The notes beneath the pieces are model-generated. The model made no database searches and was not told the DNA's origin. It worked only from the letters and a program-made list of their open reading frames with translations. Source: Leptidea sinapis (lineage: Eukaryota; Arthropoda; Insecta; Lepidoptera; Pieridae). From it: 64,000 nt of DNA. The stretch covers positions 5,284,501-5,348,500 of the forward strand of contig NC_066267.1 of NCBI RefSeq assembly GCF_905404315.1. The letters are read 5' to 3'. This document shows, piece by piece, positions 1 through 12,500 of the stretch (its first letter is position 1; each line of letters starts with the position of its first letter). Position numbers and translations under genes: made by a program.

Positions 1-152
1 GGTGCTATGACATCAATTCTTCTGTTAGTTTTCATGAATTTATTTTAATATCAAACAATAACTAATGCAGCCAGAATAATCTCGGAAACAATGTTTCTCA
101 GTGAATACATGGAGTTATTAGTCAAGTAAACGTTATTTATAAAGCAACTCAC

Positions 153-3100
153 AGCGACGCCTCCGAACACGTAGCCGCGGTCGGTGTGCACGTTGACGGC
201 GCACGCGAGCCCGGCGCGCGCGCAGGCCCCGCCCCCCGTCGCTCGCCACGCCCACCCGCCGGCTGTCCGCGTGGCGCGGAACGTGTCCGTGTGCGTGGAC
301 GTGCGTTCCGTGCGGCCCGAGCGCACTCGACTGAATCCACCCGTTATCACTATCTATGCACAAACCACATATCAAAATACAAAAAAGTGTTAATCTATGT
401 TCTATATGGGGCAAGGCTATATTTTTTAAATGGGCTTGATTAAGCGAAAATTAAATGGCAAAATATATTTTTTCCGGTTGCGGTATAATCCAATATATTG
501 ACAAATATTTACAACCTATATCATATAGGTACTAATTAACCTTAGATCACTTATGCGTCTAGATAGACTATGACAACTGTGAAAACGCCCAAAAAATTGA
601 GTTTAGCAAAAAAACAGTGTCATACAAATCTCGAGTGTAAGACTGAGAGACTATCTAGAATCTAGATGTATAAATTATCTAAGATATTAACTAATTTTGC
701 TATCAATAAGGAAGATGTAAAAATAAAAAATAAATATCAATTTGAAATGAGGATCATTTCTTGCAAGAAATGTATTATTAAAATTGAAAAGAACTTGCTT
801 CCACAAATAACCCTTTCTCCTGAATTAATATCGTATTTATGTGTTTCTGCATTCAGCTCATTATACCACAAGAGATTATATAGAGTAATTGATTGAATGT
901 AAATTGATTATTTTGACCGTTAGTCGTTTAGAATGCTATGGAGAAAACTTAATATCCATCGGTGATAAGCGCAATGGCAGTTCTATTTAGAAATTTGTAT
1001 TATTAAGCATCCGATAAGAATAATTAAGCAGTGTTTTAAGTAGGCAGATAGTGCCACATCATAAGGTAAATATGACTTTTCTCGTCTCTCTAAATAAAGA
1101 ATATTACTACAGCCATCGCCTATAAAAAGGCAGTCAAAACTTTAACTTTAACAGATATACAGATAAGATTAAAACATTCATTCAAAATAACACCTTATTT
1201 CGTGGTTGTAATGTTCAAAGTCAATTGTATACGCTAATAAGAAGCTAATTGATGGTGGTGCGTAATTTCGTTATTTGGCAAAATGATTAAAAAGTCAAGT
1301 TACATACTTTTGTTAATTTAAAGAGGCAATTATCTGAAATTTGACACTCCATACTTTTTAAGTTTGGATATGGTGTTATTTGGACTGTTATTCGCTGAAC
1401 ACTTTGTCAATGCGTGGCGTTATAGTCAAAGCGCGGTCGAAACACAACTGAACGAAAACTCTGCCTAATAGACGCGTAGGCAGAGTTTTGCTTCAGACAA
1501 TTTTCGAGCGTGATTGTGGGTCTAGTTGTTTATTGTATGTAAATAACAGCAGAATATTTAGGAATCTCACCGAATCATTGCCAAAAGGCATCATGACGCA
1601 TGCGGAGCGCGCCGATGGCCCTCTACCGCTCGGGTTCAGTTTCTGCCACTCTCGGGTGTCCAGGCAGAAGGAGTACAGATCATCGAAGTAGCGACAATCG
1701 CGGCCATCGTCCGCGTAACCACCAAATATGTACAGCTTTCTTGCGAGCAGGACCATGCGATGACCGGAGCGTGGGGACGGCCCATTCGGGGATACAACCT
1801 GTTTCATTTAAAATTAGGCCTTATACAAATGTTTTCTTTATCATACAAAGAGGGGACAATCGGGCAAGAACCTCACGGCATGAAGGAGAGGTGAGCCAAC
1901 CGCCCATCCATGGACATCCGCAACACCAGGTGTCAAGAGATGCGTTGCCGGCCTTTAAGGTGGGAGTATGCTCTTTTCTTGAACGTCCCTTAGTCGTATC
2001 GGTTCGGGAAAATAGCAGCCGGTAATTGATTCCACAAAGTGGCTGTGCGAGGCAAGAACTTTCTTGCAGAACGCGCGGTTGTGCTCTATTATTATCATTT
2101 TCTATTAAGATTCCTTGAAATTCAAATAACTTGAGAAGAACGGGCACAAGTAACTCAGCGTGCCTCTTCTTTAAATAAAATTGTATCACGATTTATTCAT
2201 TAAGTAACCTGGGGTTCACTCCATCCCCATCATGTGGTATCACTTGTTGTAGTAACTTTTACCACAAAAACGTTTCTTAGCAACTCTTTTTAATATATGT
2301 GATACACAATCAAGAGGTTAAATCCTCCAACCACTGCATTTCAAATATGTTTTGTCCCATTTAAAATGATGTCGATAGATGTTATTGCAATTGTGAGTCA
2401 TTAACTGTGAACGGCTGGATCACTTGACGTTGCGTAGAGACGTCGCTTCATTGTGTGTCTTCTACCGCATTTATCACGGAGAGTGTTCCGAAGAGCTGTT
2501 TTACCTAATTCCTGCCGCCGAATTCCACCTTCGCACGACACGCCACAAGTTAGGATATAATCTCCACCATCTGGATGTGTGGCGGTCGTCCACAGTGCGG
2601 TTTTCAAGGAGCTTTCTTCCACGTTCTACAAAGCTGTGGAATAAACTTCCTTGCGCGGCGTTTCCGGGACGATACGACATGGGTACCTTCAAAAAAAGTG
2701 CGTACACCTTCGTTAAAGGCCGGCAACGCTCCTGTGATTCCTCTGGTGTTGCAAGAGAATGTGGGCGGCGGTGATCACTTAACATCAGGTGACCTGTACG
2801 CTCGTTTGTCCTCCTTTTCCATCGCCGCCGCATTCCAGAGCTTGCCTAACAGTTTTCTGTCTGAACTGTACTTCAGGCATAGAGCTCTGACACCGCGGGA
2901 TGGTCGGCGGTGTTTTTCCGTTGTCGTCAAAAGTCGAGTTGGAGGCGAAAAGAGCGCACAGGAGATCGGCTTTCTCTTTTGCCGTATGGGCCAGGGTGTC
3001 ATTCCTCATGTACAACGGCGGCATGAACGGCTGGCTGAAGTTACCAAGAGCAGCTTTCGACAACGACCAGAACTTGCGTGTTCCGGTCGGGTAACTGGAA

Positions 3101-6100
3101 AGCTGCTTGCCGATTTTGACGACGTGTTTTGACACTGCACGGGCGATTTGCCGCTTAAAAAATCTGGAAGCACGGTTGTAATTCCTCTTAAGAACTATGC
3201 AGTTCTGATCCTTTGTGCCCAGCGCCGCAACCCAAGTTCGATACGCCTGTTTTTTGCAGTGAGATGCTGCTTTAACTGACACATCGAACCAGGGCTGTGA
3301 TCTGCCACCGATCGGTACTACAGAGCTTGGTATAAAAATATCCATGCCCTGTAGTATCACATCGGCTACTGCAACGGCGCAGGCACTAGGATCATCCGAA
3401 GGGAAACAAACCCTGCTGCAAGGGTAGGATGCAAAAAAGGAACGCATCCTATCCCAATCTATTGACTTGTAACGCGGCGGGTCGCTAGTGGTCTGCGACG
3501 TGGGCGTCGTATAGGCACTACACTCCTGACCAGGCAATGGTCGGACGTTTCAAGAGGGGCGTCGACAATGACCTGGTAACCATCGGGATGTGTAGTCAGC
3601 AGAAGATATAATAAGGACGGCATGTGGCTATCCACATCCGGGAGCCGCGTTGGCGACTCAACCGATTGGGACAGATCGTACGCCAATGCAAAATTATGCA
3701 CAGATCGCCCTGCGTAGTCTGTGGTACGTGATCCAAGCCATTCGGCATTGTGCCCGTTAAAATCACCCAAGACTAGCTAGACTACGATTTCAGCGGAGGG
3801 GATCTGTGCAAGCACGTCGTCAATTGCCGCTTGACCGCAGCCCATGAGATGATCGGTTTCTGCGTTACCAGGGGGGGGGGGGAATGGCCTCCGGTCCTCG
3901 ACACTAACCTATGCGACCTAGTGCCGCTACTTCACGCCTTCTGTGCGAGTGTGGTAATTAACCCGGACGAGTCTGGCCCGATTGTGCTGACGTCAAAAGA
4001 CGGCTGCGTGACTCTCCCACTTCTAGCTACCTAGACAAAAACTCCACGGAGAATTTTTCCGGGAATTTTATTAATTGCTCTTAGTTCTAAGAGACATAAA
4101 AGAAAGCACAACGCTTTCGAAGACAAAATATATTAGTATTTATTAGGCTTTAGATGGCGTCGGCCATTTTTGTTTGTTTGAACATTATTTTGTAAAACCT
4201 GAACTGAACCGATTGGAATAATACTTATTTACTTAGATCATTTATACGTCTAATAGACTTTAACAGCTGTGTTGACGGTTAATCTCTATTTTGATAAATG
4301 CACGCACACTTTACACAACGTGACATACAAGTCGTGAGTGTAAGACGTAGCATGTCATGCACACTAAAGTAATAAACCTGGCCTGTCTTCATCGGTTGTC
4401 TAACAGCAAGAGGCTCTATCTAGACGTAAGATAATTTATTTTCTAAGCTTATTTAATATAATCCATCTTATACTTACTTTCTCCCATTTTTTGTTAGCAA
4501 GCGAGAAGCACCAGAGATCCTTGTAGTGGTAAAATTGGGTCTCCGATGGACTTGTGAATTCACCACCAAACACCCAGATCTCTCCCCTGTAATTTGTACT
4601 TATTAACCTCAAGCTATATATTTACACAAATAAAATTTGAAAACAAAATTTTATGAACGATGCGGGACTCGAATCGAAAATTTAAAATTTCATAATGTTT
4701 AAAATTAATTAAATTATTAAATGCAACTTATTTTTAAAACTTATTTCTAATAAAATATTAATCAAACAAAATCACTATTTCAACAATGCATAGTACATAC
4801 ACATAGAACTTTTCACTAAATCCATTAAATTTCACTTATAAGATATGTACAACACTAATGTTGCACAATACGTCAGCTGTATAGCTACAGATACACTGCT
4901 ATAAGCATTACGGTGACGAGAACTCTCGAGATTTCATACATCCAAAAAGTGTGTAACTATATCTCGGAGATTAATTTGGATTTAAAATCGGGCGTCACCG
5001 TGTTGGTATCCACCATGTTGTTTTAAGTCGATCAGTGCACACAACCGGCGCGGGCGCTAGCTTGAATACGACTGCGACTTCTCAATGAGCGCTCTACTGA
5101 TGGACAATAATAACTAACTTCAATCACGTCACCGACAGTGACGTACACAGTGACAACTTCAAACACACTTTGAAAGATGACGTTCGCCATCAGTTCAGCC
5201 CAATACACAGAGTAGAATATAATCATACAGGCCATATTACTTTTATATTCTAATTCTCCAACATATAAATTATATTTAATTATTTATTTCTCCCGTGCGC
5301 CAGTCATGAGCATGTCGGTGACGCTAACCCATAAGGTTTATTTCCCTACCAAAAAATGCCCAATGCGGCTAAAGTAGTTTTCACTTCAAAAATGACATAC
5401 TTATTTGCTTGTGTGGCGACAGTCTGGTGAGCACTGCGAGGCGGTGGAGCTCCAGGAGCCTTCACTTGTTTCCACACATTGGTCACCGGGTTGTAGAACA
5501 GTAAGTCATTATAAACTTCAGTCTGGAATGTGAATATTTTATAAGATTTTTAATGTGTTATAGAATTTTTAATCAATTTTATATCATATTTAGCTCCTTT
5601 AAATTCCCACCAAGAAGCTCAAGTCTACACTGTATATTATTATTAGGATAATCAGGACTTAGTATACAGAAGACAAAAAAGTGCAGGTAGTCTCATGTCT
5701 TTCCTTTGAATGTAGAATAAGCATTCAACATATAACAGTGGAAGTGTTTGAAGAAACATCAAAAAAAATTCTAAAGGAATCAATTTTGAGAAAATAAATG
5801 CCTTTTAACATATAGTGAGGCGTGGAGTTTGAACACTGAAACCAAGTAATGTCTCAAAGACTTTGAAATTTGGTGTTACCACAAAATGCATAGAGCATTC
5901 TGTGGCATCAGCTGGACACAGAAAGTTTCGAACGTCAGAGTACGTTACGGGAGTTACTGAAATCCGTCAAGAAGAGAAAAGTTGAATATTTGGGCCACGT
6001 CTTGAGACAGAGAGATACCAACTGCTTCAACTTATAATGATGGGCAAACAGAGTCCTGGTTGCGTTAACTCCAGGAATGGACAAAGATCACCAGAGTAGA

Positions 6101-8714
6101 AATACTATTTCGCTTGGCACAAGAAAAAGAATCAGAAATAAAAAAACACAGAGGGACATGGCAGGGATTAAACCAGAGTCATAATGATAAGAATGTCTTT
6201 TATATACAATGTGTGAAATAAGTGAAAAGAATTAAGTCTCTCATATGGAATGCTCTCCAATACCCAATACTTTCTCAAATGAATTTGATTAAAGAACAAG
6301 GAATTATAAAATATAAGAAATATAGAACTTTTTCATGACTAGTCAAAATCGACCAGTGGCATTTGGCACTAGATCTTTCATATACACCAAAATCGGAAGT
6401 GTCGTTTGGCACACTACGCCCTGAACAAGTTTTGACTCTCATTTTGTTTATAAGGTAGTTTATTTTGGATTATCTTATAGCTTGTTGCAATACTTTTCTT
6501 ATATATTCTCTCATATCATCTTAATTATAAGCAATCTATTAATGCATGTAAAATAAATGCGCTAAAAAAGACGTAGCGCGCGGCAAGATGGCGCTGATCT
6601 ATGTCATACCGCGGCGCGGGGGAACGTGGAACAACCAGACTATACCACATATACATAAATAGTTAATACATATAAAAAAAATTGCAGTGTCTGTTTGTAA
6701 TATTGAAATAACTGTTTTTGACTAGATGTATATGAATATATATACAGTACATTCACCAAATTAACATTTTTCAAAAATTTTGTCAGTCAGTCTGTTTGTT
6801 CTGGCTAATCTCTGAATTGGCTGGGCCGATTTTGAGGAGACCATTATTGGCAGGTAGCTGATGTAATAAGGAGTAACTTAGGCTATGTTTATTTAAGATA
6901 AATAAAGTAATGTTGCAATGTCCAAGAAACGGTTTAACTCTAAAAATAATTTATATGGCAAAACAATGTTTGCCATGTCAGTTAGTTAATAAATATAATA
7001 CACATGAATAGTAAATCTGGTACCAGACCAGTATGAACTTGAACTATTTGACTTATTTAGATGTACAGCTGACAATTTCAGTATCAGAGTCTAGTTTTCT
7101 GGGCACATCTAAGTTATTTGTTATTTCAAAGTGGTGTTTATATTTACATTACTTACAGAAAATATTTTGGAATTTAAACAAAATGATAATTCGTTTTGTA
7201 ATGTGTTGACCTGAAAGACTTTCATGGTGTTTCATTAAGTTGATATATAAAAAACTTGATGTTGATTTAAACATTAAAATTTATAAATTCTACAAATAAT
7301 ACTTTACAATAATTTTGAAGTGAAACTTCTTTTTGTTGGTGAAATTATCCAGCTGAAACAATAAAGTGACACGAAAATGTGGGATTTTATTGTCCAAGAA
7401 GAGAGAGAGAGCGATGGGAGACCAATTGAGAAAGGGGAATGTAGTATGAAGCAAAAAAAAGAAGAACAACTTCCATACTAGCAATTTATCATGCAGGTTT
7501 AGCACGCAGATGTACCTAAGTAGAACATCTTCCCTACTAGTGGTGCATCCAGCAGATTTAGGGTACGGCACTCAAAGATTCCCTTCAAGTAGAACATGTT
7601 TGTTATTAATTATTAATGAAAAAAAAATTAATTAAAAATTTCTAATTTTGACAAAAAAATTAGATTTAGAGAACATATTAGTATTTAGAGAAAAGATTAG
7701 TATAAATATAAACAACATTAAAAAATTTTTTTGCCAAAGAAGTTTCACTTCTGACATGTGTACTTTGTATTCACTCAATTTTTTTTATGATGAAGAAGCA
7801 TTAAGTAAATCATTATAGCTCAACAGTAGGATGGTTGAAAATTAAGATATTATTGCCAGATTCATTTCAATGTGTGGTAGTCATGTAAATTAACAAACCT
7901 GCTTTCCATTATGGTATTCACCACCAAACAGGATGAGTTCATTGTCGATAGGATGAGGGGTAAGTGTTGCATATGCTCTAGCTGATGGTGGGCCAGGCAA
8001 AGTCTTCTCAACAGCTGCAGATCTCTTAGCTTCTTCTCTTTCAATTTCCGCAATAACTTTAGTTATATCTTCCTGTAAATTTGACAGATTTTTCATAATC
8101 TAAGAACTTAAATTCTAATTTGTAACTCCTTTTGAAATAACAAACAATTCCTTTTAAGGCAGGAAGGCAGTCATCCCAATAGCTTTCAAACAAAATAGGA
8201 TTTCATCAAAATACTTTTATTTTTAAGGGGATTAAAAAATAATAAAAAGTTAGTAAAATACTGTAATTGGTTTAATTCATGATTCATCAACTGAGATCCT
8301 TCATCACAGTGAGTGTAGTGAGTTTGCATTAATATCCAATTTTACACCACGAATTTTAGCTCCTCGTGCACGGCTTGACAGGGCGGGGTTACTGGCAGTG
8401 ATGAAGCCCACGATAGAACTGACTTTAATATATCTTATTTTATAACCCCACTAACTTGATACTTTTATATCTAGCCTCTACGATCAAAATACTTAAAACT
8501 AAAAAACATATAATATAGTTTGTAATAAGATATTAGTTATTAACTTCAAGCGAGAACTTTTGTATGAGTACTCATTTATAAAAATAATATGTGCATTACT
8601 AACCTCTCCTAAAGTAGCAAGTTCTTTTTTTAGTTTATTTGCCAGCTTTTTTTCTGTTTTTGCGGCAGTTTTAACAGCCCCACTTACTTTGTTTTTATTT
8701 TTCTTCTTGCCCAT
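153..8714 (-). CDS. Klhdc4: Kelch domain-containing protein 4-like, exons 1-6 (partial at left edge)
   Basis: Coding exons in transcript order: 8604-8714, 7899-8072, 5401-5522, 4478-4586, 1571-1798, 153-353. All have GT/AG borders and compatible phases, giving 315 codons; the 3' exons lie beyond the left edge. The start is the ATG at 8714, opening a lysine-rich MGKKK tail as in animal KLHDC4. Kelch blades show as FGGE (exon 2), WVFGGE followed by QFYHYKDLW (exon 4), YIFGGY plus PRSGHRM (exon 5), ITGGFS and YVFGGV (exon 6). Kelch blades form a beta-propeller for protein contacts; the molecular role of KLHDC4 is poorly defined. The order and spacing of blades match the vertebrate protein (about 520 aa). 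Exon 6 is very GC-rich compared with the AT-rich introns. The gene is head-to-head with TFIIF alpha. I am confident of family and exons; the C-terminal half is unseen. Confidence 0.9.
541..683. mobile_element. MITE family 1, internally deleted copy
   Basis: Begins CTTAGATCACTTATGCGTCT and ends with the inverted counterpart (…ATAAATTATCTAAG). The same ends and an internal 'GTGACATACAAATCGTGAG'-like core recur at 4232-4447, 14002-14232 and 20497-20728. This copy is about 90 bp shorter than the others. Confidence 0.7.
1455..1489. repeat. Perfect inverted repeat (13-bp stem, 9-nt loop)
   Basis: AAAACTCTGCCTA is followed after nine bases by TAGGCAGAGTTTT. It lies in Klhdc4 intron 5, 81 bp from exon 5. 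No known family is recognised; it could be the remnant of a foldback element. Confidence 0.6.
1821..2200 (-). mobile_element. LINE 3'-end fragment (CR1-type C-terminus)
   Basis: Read on the minus strand, the segment encodes a decayed 'FLQESSCLAQPLCG…LLFSRTDTTKGRSRKE' block. It resembles the 'LPRTAQLWN.LP…FP..Y' C-terminal motif of CR1-type pol proteins. The 'ttgccggcctttaaggtggg' stretch is shared with other LINE tails in the window. Strongly degenerate. Confidence 0.45.
2405..2833 (+). mobile_element. CR1-type LINE, 3' end of pol plus 3'UTR
   Basis: The plus-strand frame 2424-2774 shows the tail of a reverse-transcriptase ORF: LRRDVASLCVFYRIYHGECS, then RTTRHKLGY, RSFLPRSTKLWNKLP and FPGRYDMGTFKK. 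It is followed by the tail 'gtgatcacttaacatcaggtgacc…tcctccttttccat'. The same tail recurs at 10620-10730, 26098-26200, 36690-37018 and inverted at 59035-59160. It has no poly(A) here and abuts the opposite-strand LINE segment at 2834. Confidence 0.75.
2834..4030 (-). pseudogene. CR1-type LINE, endonuclease/linker portion
   Basis: Minus-strand frames 3459-3770 and 2785-3537 encode the C-terminal part of an apurinic-type endonuclease (GDFNGHNAEWLGS… and …SDHCLVRS) followed by the linker that leads to the RT domain (HTAKEKADLLCALFASNST, PPTIPRCQSSMPE). The frame stops making sense exactly where the RT 'ASGPDGIP' block would start, at the junction near 2825. Further 5' coding (3771-4030) is broken by stops and a 12-G run at 3871-3882. 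LINE copies are normally 5'-truncated; loss of the 3' half implies a later deletion or rearrangement. Confidence 0.75.
4232..4447. mobile_element. MITE family 1 copy
   Basis: CTTAGATCATTTATACGTCT at the left and its inverted partner (…TAGACGTAAGATAATTT…CTAAG) at the right bound about 216 bp. The right end lies 30 bp from exon 4 of Klhdc4. See copies at 541, 14002 and 20497. Confidence 0.75.
4622..4680 (-). mobile_element. tRNA-derived SINE, 3' fragment
   Basis: The 'acacaaataaaatttgaaaa' tail and 'gaacgatgcgggactcgaat' (the T-arm/acceptor region of a tRNA) match the fuller copies at 16712-16821 and 19707-19795. Truncated inside the tRNA-like head. Confidence 0.65.
4690..5400. other. Klhdc4 intron 3, unassigned
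   Basis: I see no coding or repeat structure I can name. A more GC-rich patch around 5030-5110 carries no open frame of interest. Confidence 0.4.
5820..6200 (+). mobile_element. RTE-type LINE, C-terminal pol remnant
   Basis: The plus strand encodes broken pieces such as 'KSVKKRKVEYLGHVLRQRD…' and 'W..RISG.RWTD.V.N'. These resemble the C-terminal block of RTE-clade polymerases (…RKIEYLGHI.R…YQLLQLI..GK…). Multiple stops and frameshifts; an old, 5'-truncated fragment in Klhdc4 intron 2. Confidence 0.6.
6201..7898. other. Klhdc4 intron 2, remainder
   Basis: AT-rich. Around 6780-6990 there is a diverged minus-orientation relative of repeat E (ends 'tatggcaaaacaatgtttgc'). A GC-rich patch at 6566-6635 ('gtagcgcgcggcaagatggc') is unassigned. 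Nothing else is recognised. Confidence 0.4.
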
Positions 8715-9531
8715 GTTAACTCAACTGAATTATTTATTTTTCTGAGTAATTTATTTATAATATATTTGGAACGAATTTAACTAAATTATAGTAAATAAAC
8801 AAACCCATGCTGTACCATGAACTTGCCGCAAAGAGTATAATAATATACTTGACGCCTGCCGGATAATTGTCAAATGTCAATGTCAATTGTCATTTCTTTT
8901 TTTGGCACTGCACAGTATACGCATTCAGCCATTGATAAACTGATGAGCTATATTTATAGCGATATAGCTCGTCGTTTATATATCGATTATATTGCTGTCT
9001 CTTTCAGGCGTGGCCGCTATTATTATTAGGTATTTTACTATACGTATGTATGTAGATTGGTTTATTTTTTCTCTCCATTTCATACGATTGATTATTTTGA
9101 TAACCTAGATACTGATGAATAATTATTCATAGCCTATGTGACCTTGCCGCTAAACATAATAAACGACCATAACTAGCGAAGTCAAGAGGGAGGAGTACTC
9201 GTTAGAGTAAAAGTGGTCTGTGGGCGTATGGCTCTAAGAAGTTGAATATTGACAATTGACATATTAATGACATTTGATTTAAAATTTGATGATCCAATCA
9301 ATTTTCTGATTTAGTAATTACTAATTAGTATTATAAAATATTCTTTGCCAACCGTAGCTGCCGTACATATTTCACTATTGACATAATTTCTTACAACTTA
9401 CATAAATTTATCTTGTGGTCTTTGATGTCAAAGTTAATAAAAGCTGTAATGAAAATGAGTTGATAGTTTTAGGTAAATTCATAAACATAATTAAATCCAA
9501 TCCAAAAGTTGATTCAGAATAAAAATAAAAG
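8715..9531. promoter_or_regulatory. Bidirectional promoter interval Klhdc4 / TFIIF alpha
   Basis: 817 bp separate the divergent start codons at 8714 (minus) and 9532 (plus), so both promoters and 5'UTRs must lie here unless upstream non-coding exons exist. I see no convincing TATA/Inr pair. A near-perfect inverted repeat, GAGCTATAT…ATATAGCTC (8942-8972), sits inside. No reading frame is evident. Confidence 0.55.
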
Positions 9532-12500
9532 ATGACTACTCCTGGTGGCTCTGTAAGTAACATATTGAATTTATCCAAACTATGTCAAAAAAAAACTTTC
9601 TATTTCAACAGAAAATAGTTGAACAAATTACATTGTACTTGTTATTGCTTTTATTAATAAGTAATATGCTTTTCTGTAAATATAATAAATTTTATGCCTT
9701 TATGCAGCCTATAGTCAATGCATTTACTTTATAAATGTTTTATTTTTAGTCTTCATCTTCTGTCCAAGAATTTAAAATAAGAGTTCCAAAGAATGTGAAG
9801 AAAAAGTATCATGTAATGAGGTTTAATGCAACATTAAATGTTGATTTTGCCAAGTGGACACATGTAAAAATGGAGAGAGAAAATAATATTAAAGAGTTTA
9901 AAGGAATAGAAGAAGATATGCCAAAGTAAGTATTTTTAATTAGAGTTTCTACAACAAATTTGTAAGCTTTGTGTTAGTATTGTTATTTTTTTTATCAAAT
10001 GATGATATTCATTGACACATCATTTGACAGTAAATTCGCGTACCCCAGAGCAATAGCTTTTCTGCCTACAACAAAACTGTTGCATGAAACTAGATTTTCA
10101 TTGAAAACCTTTCCAAAATCAAATCCCAAACCCTGTGATTCTAATATAAAATAAGTCAATGATGATATCCAGTTTGTTCTAAGGAAATTCAAAATCTCTT
10201 TCATGCCAAGATGACATATGGGACAATAACTACTTCTTAGCCTACAAAAATTGAGCAAATTTTTAATGTTTACTTTAATTCTTTCATAGTATCCTATTCT
10301 TTAACTCTCTCATTGAATATTTTGTGAAATGTCAGGTTTGGTGCTGGTTCAGAATATGGAAGGGACCTCAGAGAGGAAGCGAGAAGAAAGAAGTTTGGAA
10401 TAATGACACGAAAATATAAGCCAGAAGACCAGCCGTGGATACTCAAGGTTGGAGGGAAGACTGGCAAAAAGTAAGAGGGAAAATATAATTGACATGCACT
10501 GAGTGGAATGGTTTGTTCTCCCACTACTAGGTAATTTTTAACTTTGGACCACACTATGCATTTATAGAGAATATTTGTAACTTATGGATATTTTAATATG
10601 ACTACTAGATCGGTTTCATTTGTCCTTCCTTAAAGGCCGGCAACTCTCCTGTGATTCTTCAGGTTTTGCAAGAGAAGGTGGTGATCACTTAACCCCAAGA
10701 GACCCATACGCCAGTCCATCCTCCTTTTCCATAATAATAAATATTTGGTCTCAGGGCTCAGGCACTTAACCTTCTATTATGTGATTCCTAGAGCAATATT
10801 AAATTCAGTATTAGTTTCAATATTCAAGTGAACCACATATTTAATACAATATTTAGATTGTGGTGAGTTTTTTTATTATTATTATAAAGAGTTAATTTGT
10901 TATGGAAAAGGAGGACAAAAGAGCTTACATTCAGCGTCACCTGATGGTATAAGAGCACCACAGCCATATTTTACTGAAACACCATAGGAATCACAATAGT
11001 GTTGCTGACATATCAACCTGAACAACTGCTGTGTGCACTTCCCGTGATATATGCAGTAGAAGATGTAGATAGAACCCACATCTAAGAAAGAGGCCACCTC
11101 TATAGCATTTTTATTAGTTCTACTTTAATACTTTCTGTAATTCATTCATCTATCAAATATAATTATTTTCCATCATTCCTACTAAAATTCATTTATTAAC
11201 TTTCTTTTCAAAGGCCTTATGAGTCATTGTAATGATTTTTTGAAGTTCTTCTGCCATGATAAACTGTAATAATATTAATATTCACGATTGTCAGGTTCAA
11301 GGGTATCAGAGAAGGTGGTGTGTCAGAGAACGCTGCGTACTACGTGTTCACTCACGCGGCCGACGGCGCTATCGACGCGTACCCTCTGCAGGAATGGTCA
11401 GTATTTTTCGCATTTCATTTTATTCTACATGACGTGCAGAATTGAGCAGAAGAGATACATTTTAGTAGCACAACTGTTTTGCCGCGAAATATTGACGCAA
11501 GATATCTTGTTCCATGTGAAGTGGAAACGAAAAATGGTTCATGTGTTACGCGGGGATCACAGAAGATCAGTGTTGCAGCACACTTGGCTCCTTTTTAAAC
11601 ACCACACGTTTTTATATTTGTATATTTTTAAGTTACTTCTTTTTGTTATTTGTGTGCGTGTTAAAATAAATGCTTTTTCTTTCTTTCTTTCATTCAAAAA
11701 ATAAAAATGTTTTATATAATATTTGTGTGTGTTATACCATCATATTATGTATTCAGATAGGTAGATAGACCTTCAAAACACGTACAAGCTTTTTGTGATG
11801 GCACCCATGACACATCTATTAAATTTTTACTTCGAATAATGAGTTAATGTAAATCGCGTGGAATATTAGGCATCGATCCCTGTGGCAACTCGCGATACGG
11901 TGCTCGGTAGGTAGACAATAGTACCACTTGACTGATGCGCCTTCATACATTATTTAGATACGTTCATTTCAAATTCAAATATTTTTATAAATCAAAATCA
12001 AAAAATGAGAAATCGAGAAAATAGCGTATAATTGAAACCATTTCTTAACGGTTTATATAAAGCTTTTATTTTTACAAAAAATAATTACATGTCTACAGAA
12101 TATGAGAAGAAAATTATTTTTTTCATTACATTTCTATCTTTAATAGACATTGCGAAAAAAATCACCAAGTAGTAGTATGTATACAGTTGGAGCCATGGTA
12201 ATTGCCGAAGATCGATTCGGGTTTAAAATCAGTGAGTTTTTTTCAGACCACATGAATATTTCATGAAGGATTTATAATATCTTTTGCCTTTTGGGCTTCG
12301 AGTGGCGGAAATGAAAAATAAAGCTGTATATCATCAGCGTAGATTTGATAATTGCAGCGTTTTATTTTTTTTATTATGTCTGCAATATATATAATAAACA
12401 TAAGGGGCCCTAAAATAGAGCCATGGGGAACTCCCCTCGTTATAGTGGCACGTTCTGAAAATTTTGTGTTACCCTGCTCATCTATCACTGAGACCGACTG

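Larger units (their letters stand above)
354..1570. other. Klhdc4 intron 5
   Basis: AT-rich intron. It holds a short MITE copy (541-683) and a perfect 13-bp-stem inverted repeat (1455-1489). I see no other coding or RNA feature. Confidence 0.6.

Noticed and set aside
133..443. Several overlapping frames on both strands near the left edge
   Set aside because: Only the minus frame fitting exon 6 of Klhdc4 has kelch motifs and splice sites; the others are by-products of high GC.
2405..4030. Simple twin-priming inversion of one LINE
   Set aside because: The relative order of inverted and sense parts is the reverse of what twin priming makes.
7290..7571. Minus-strand frame in Klhdc4 intron 2
   Set aside because: Low-complexity phenylalanine/leucine-rich product of an AT-rich intron, no homology.
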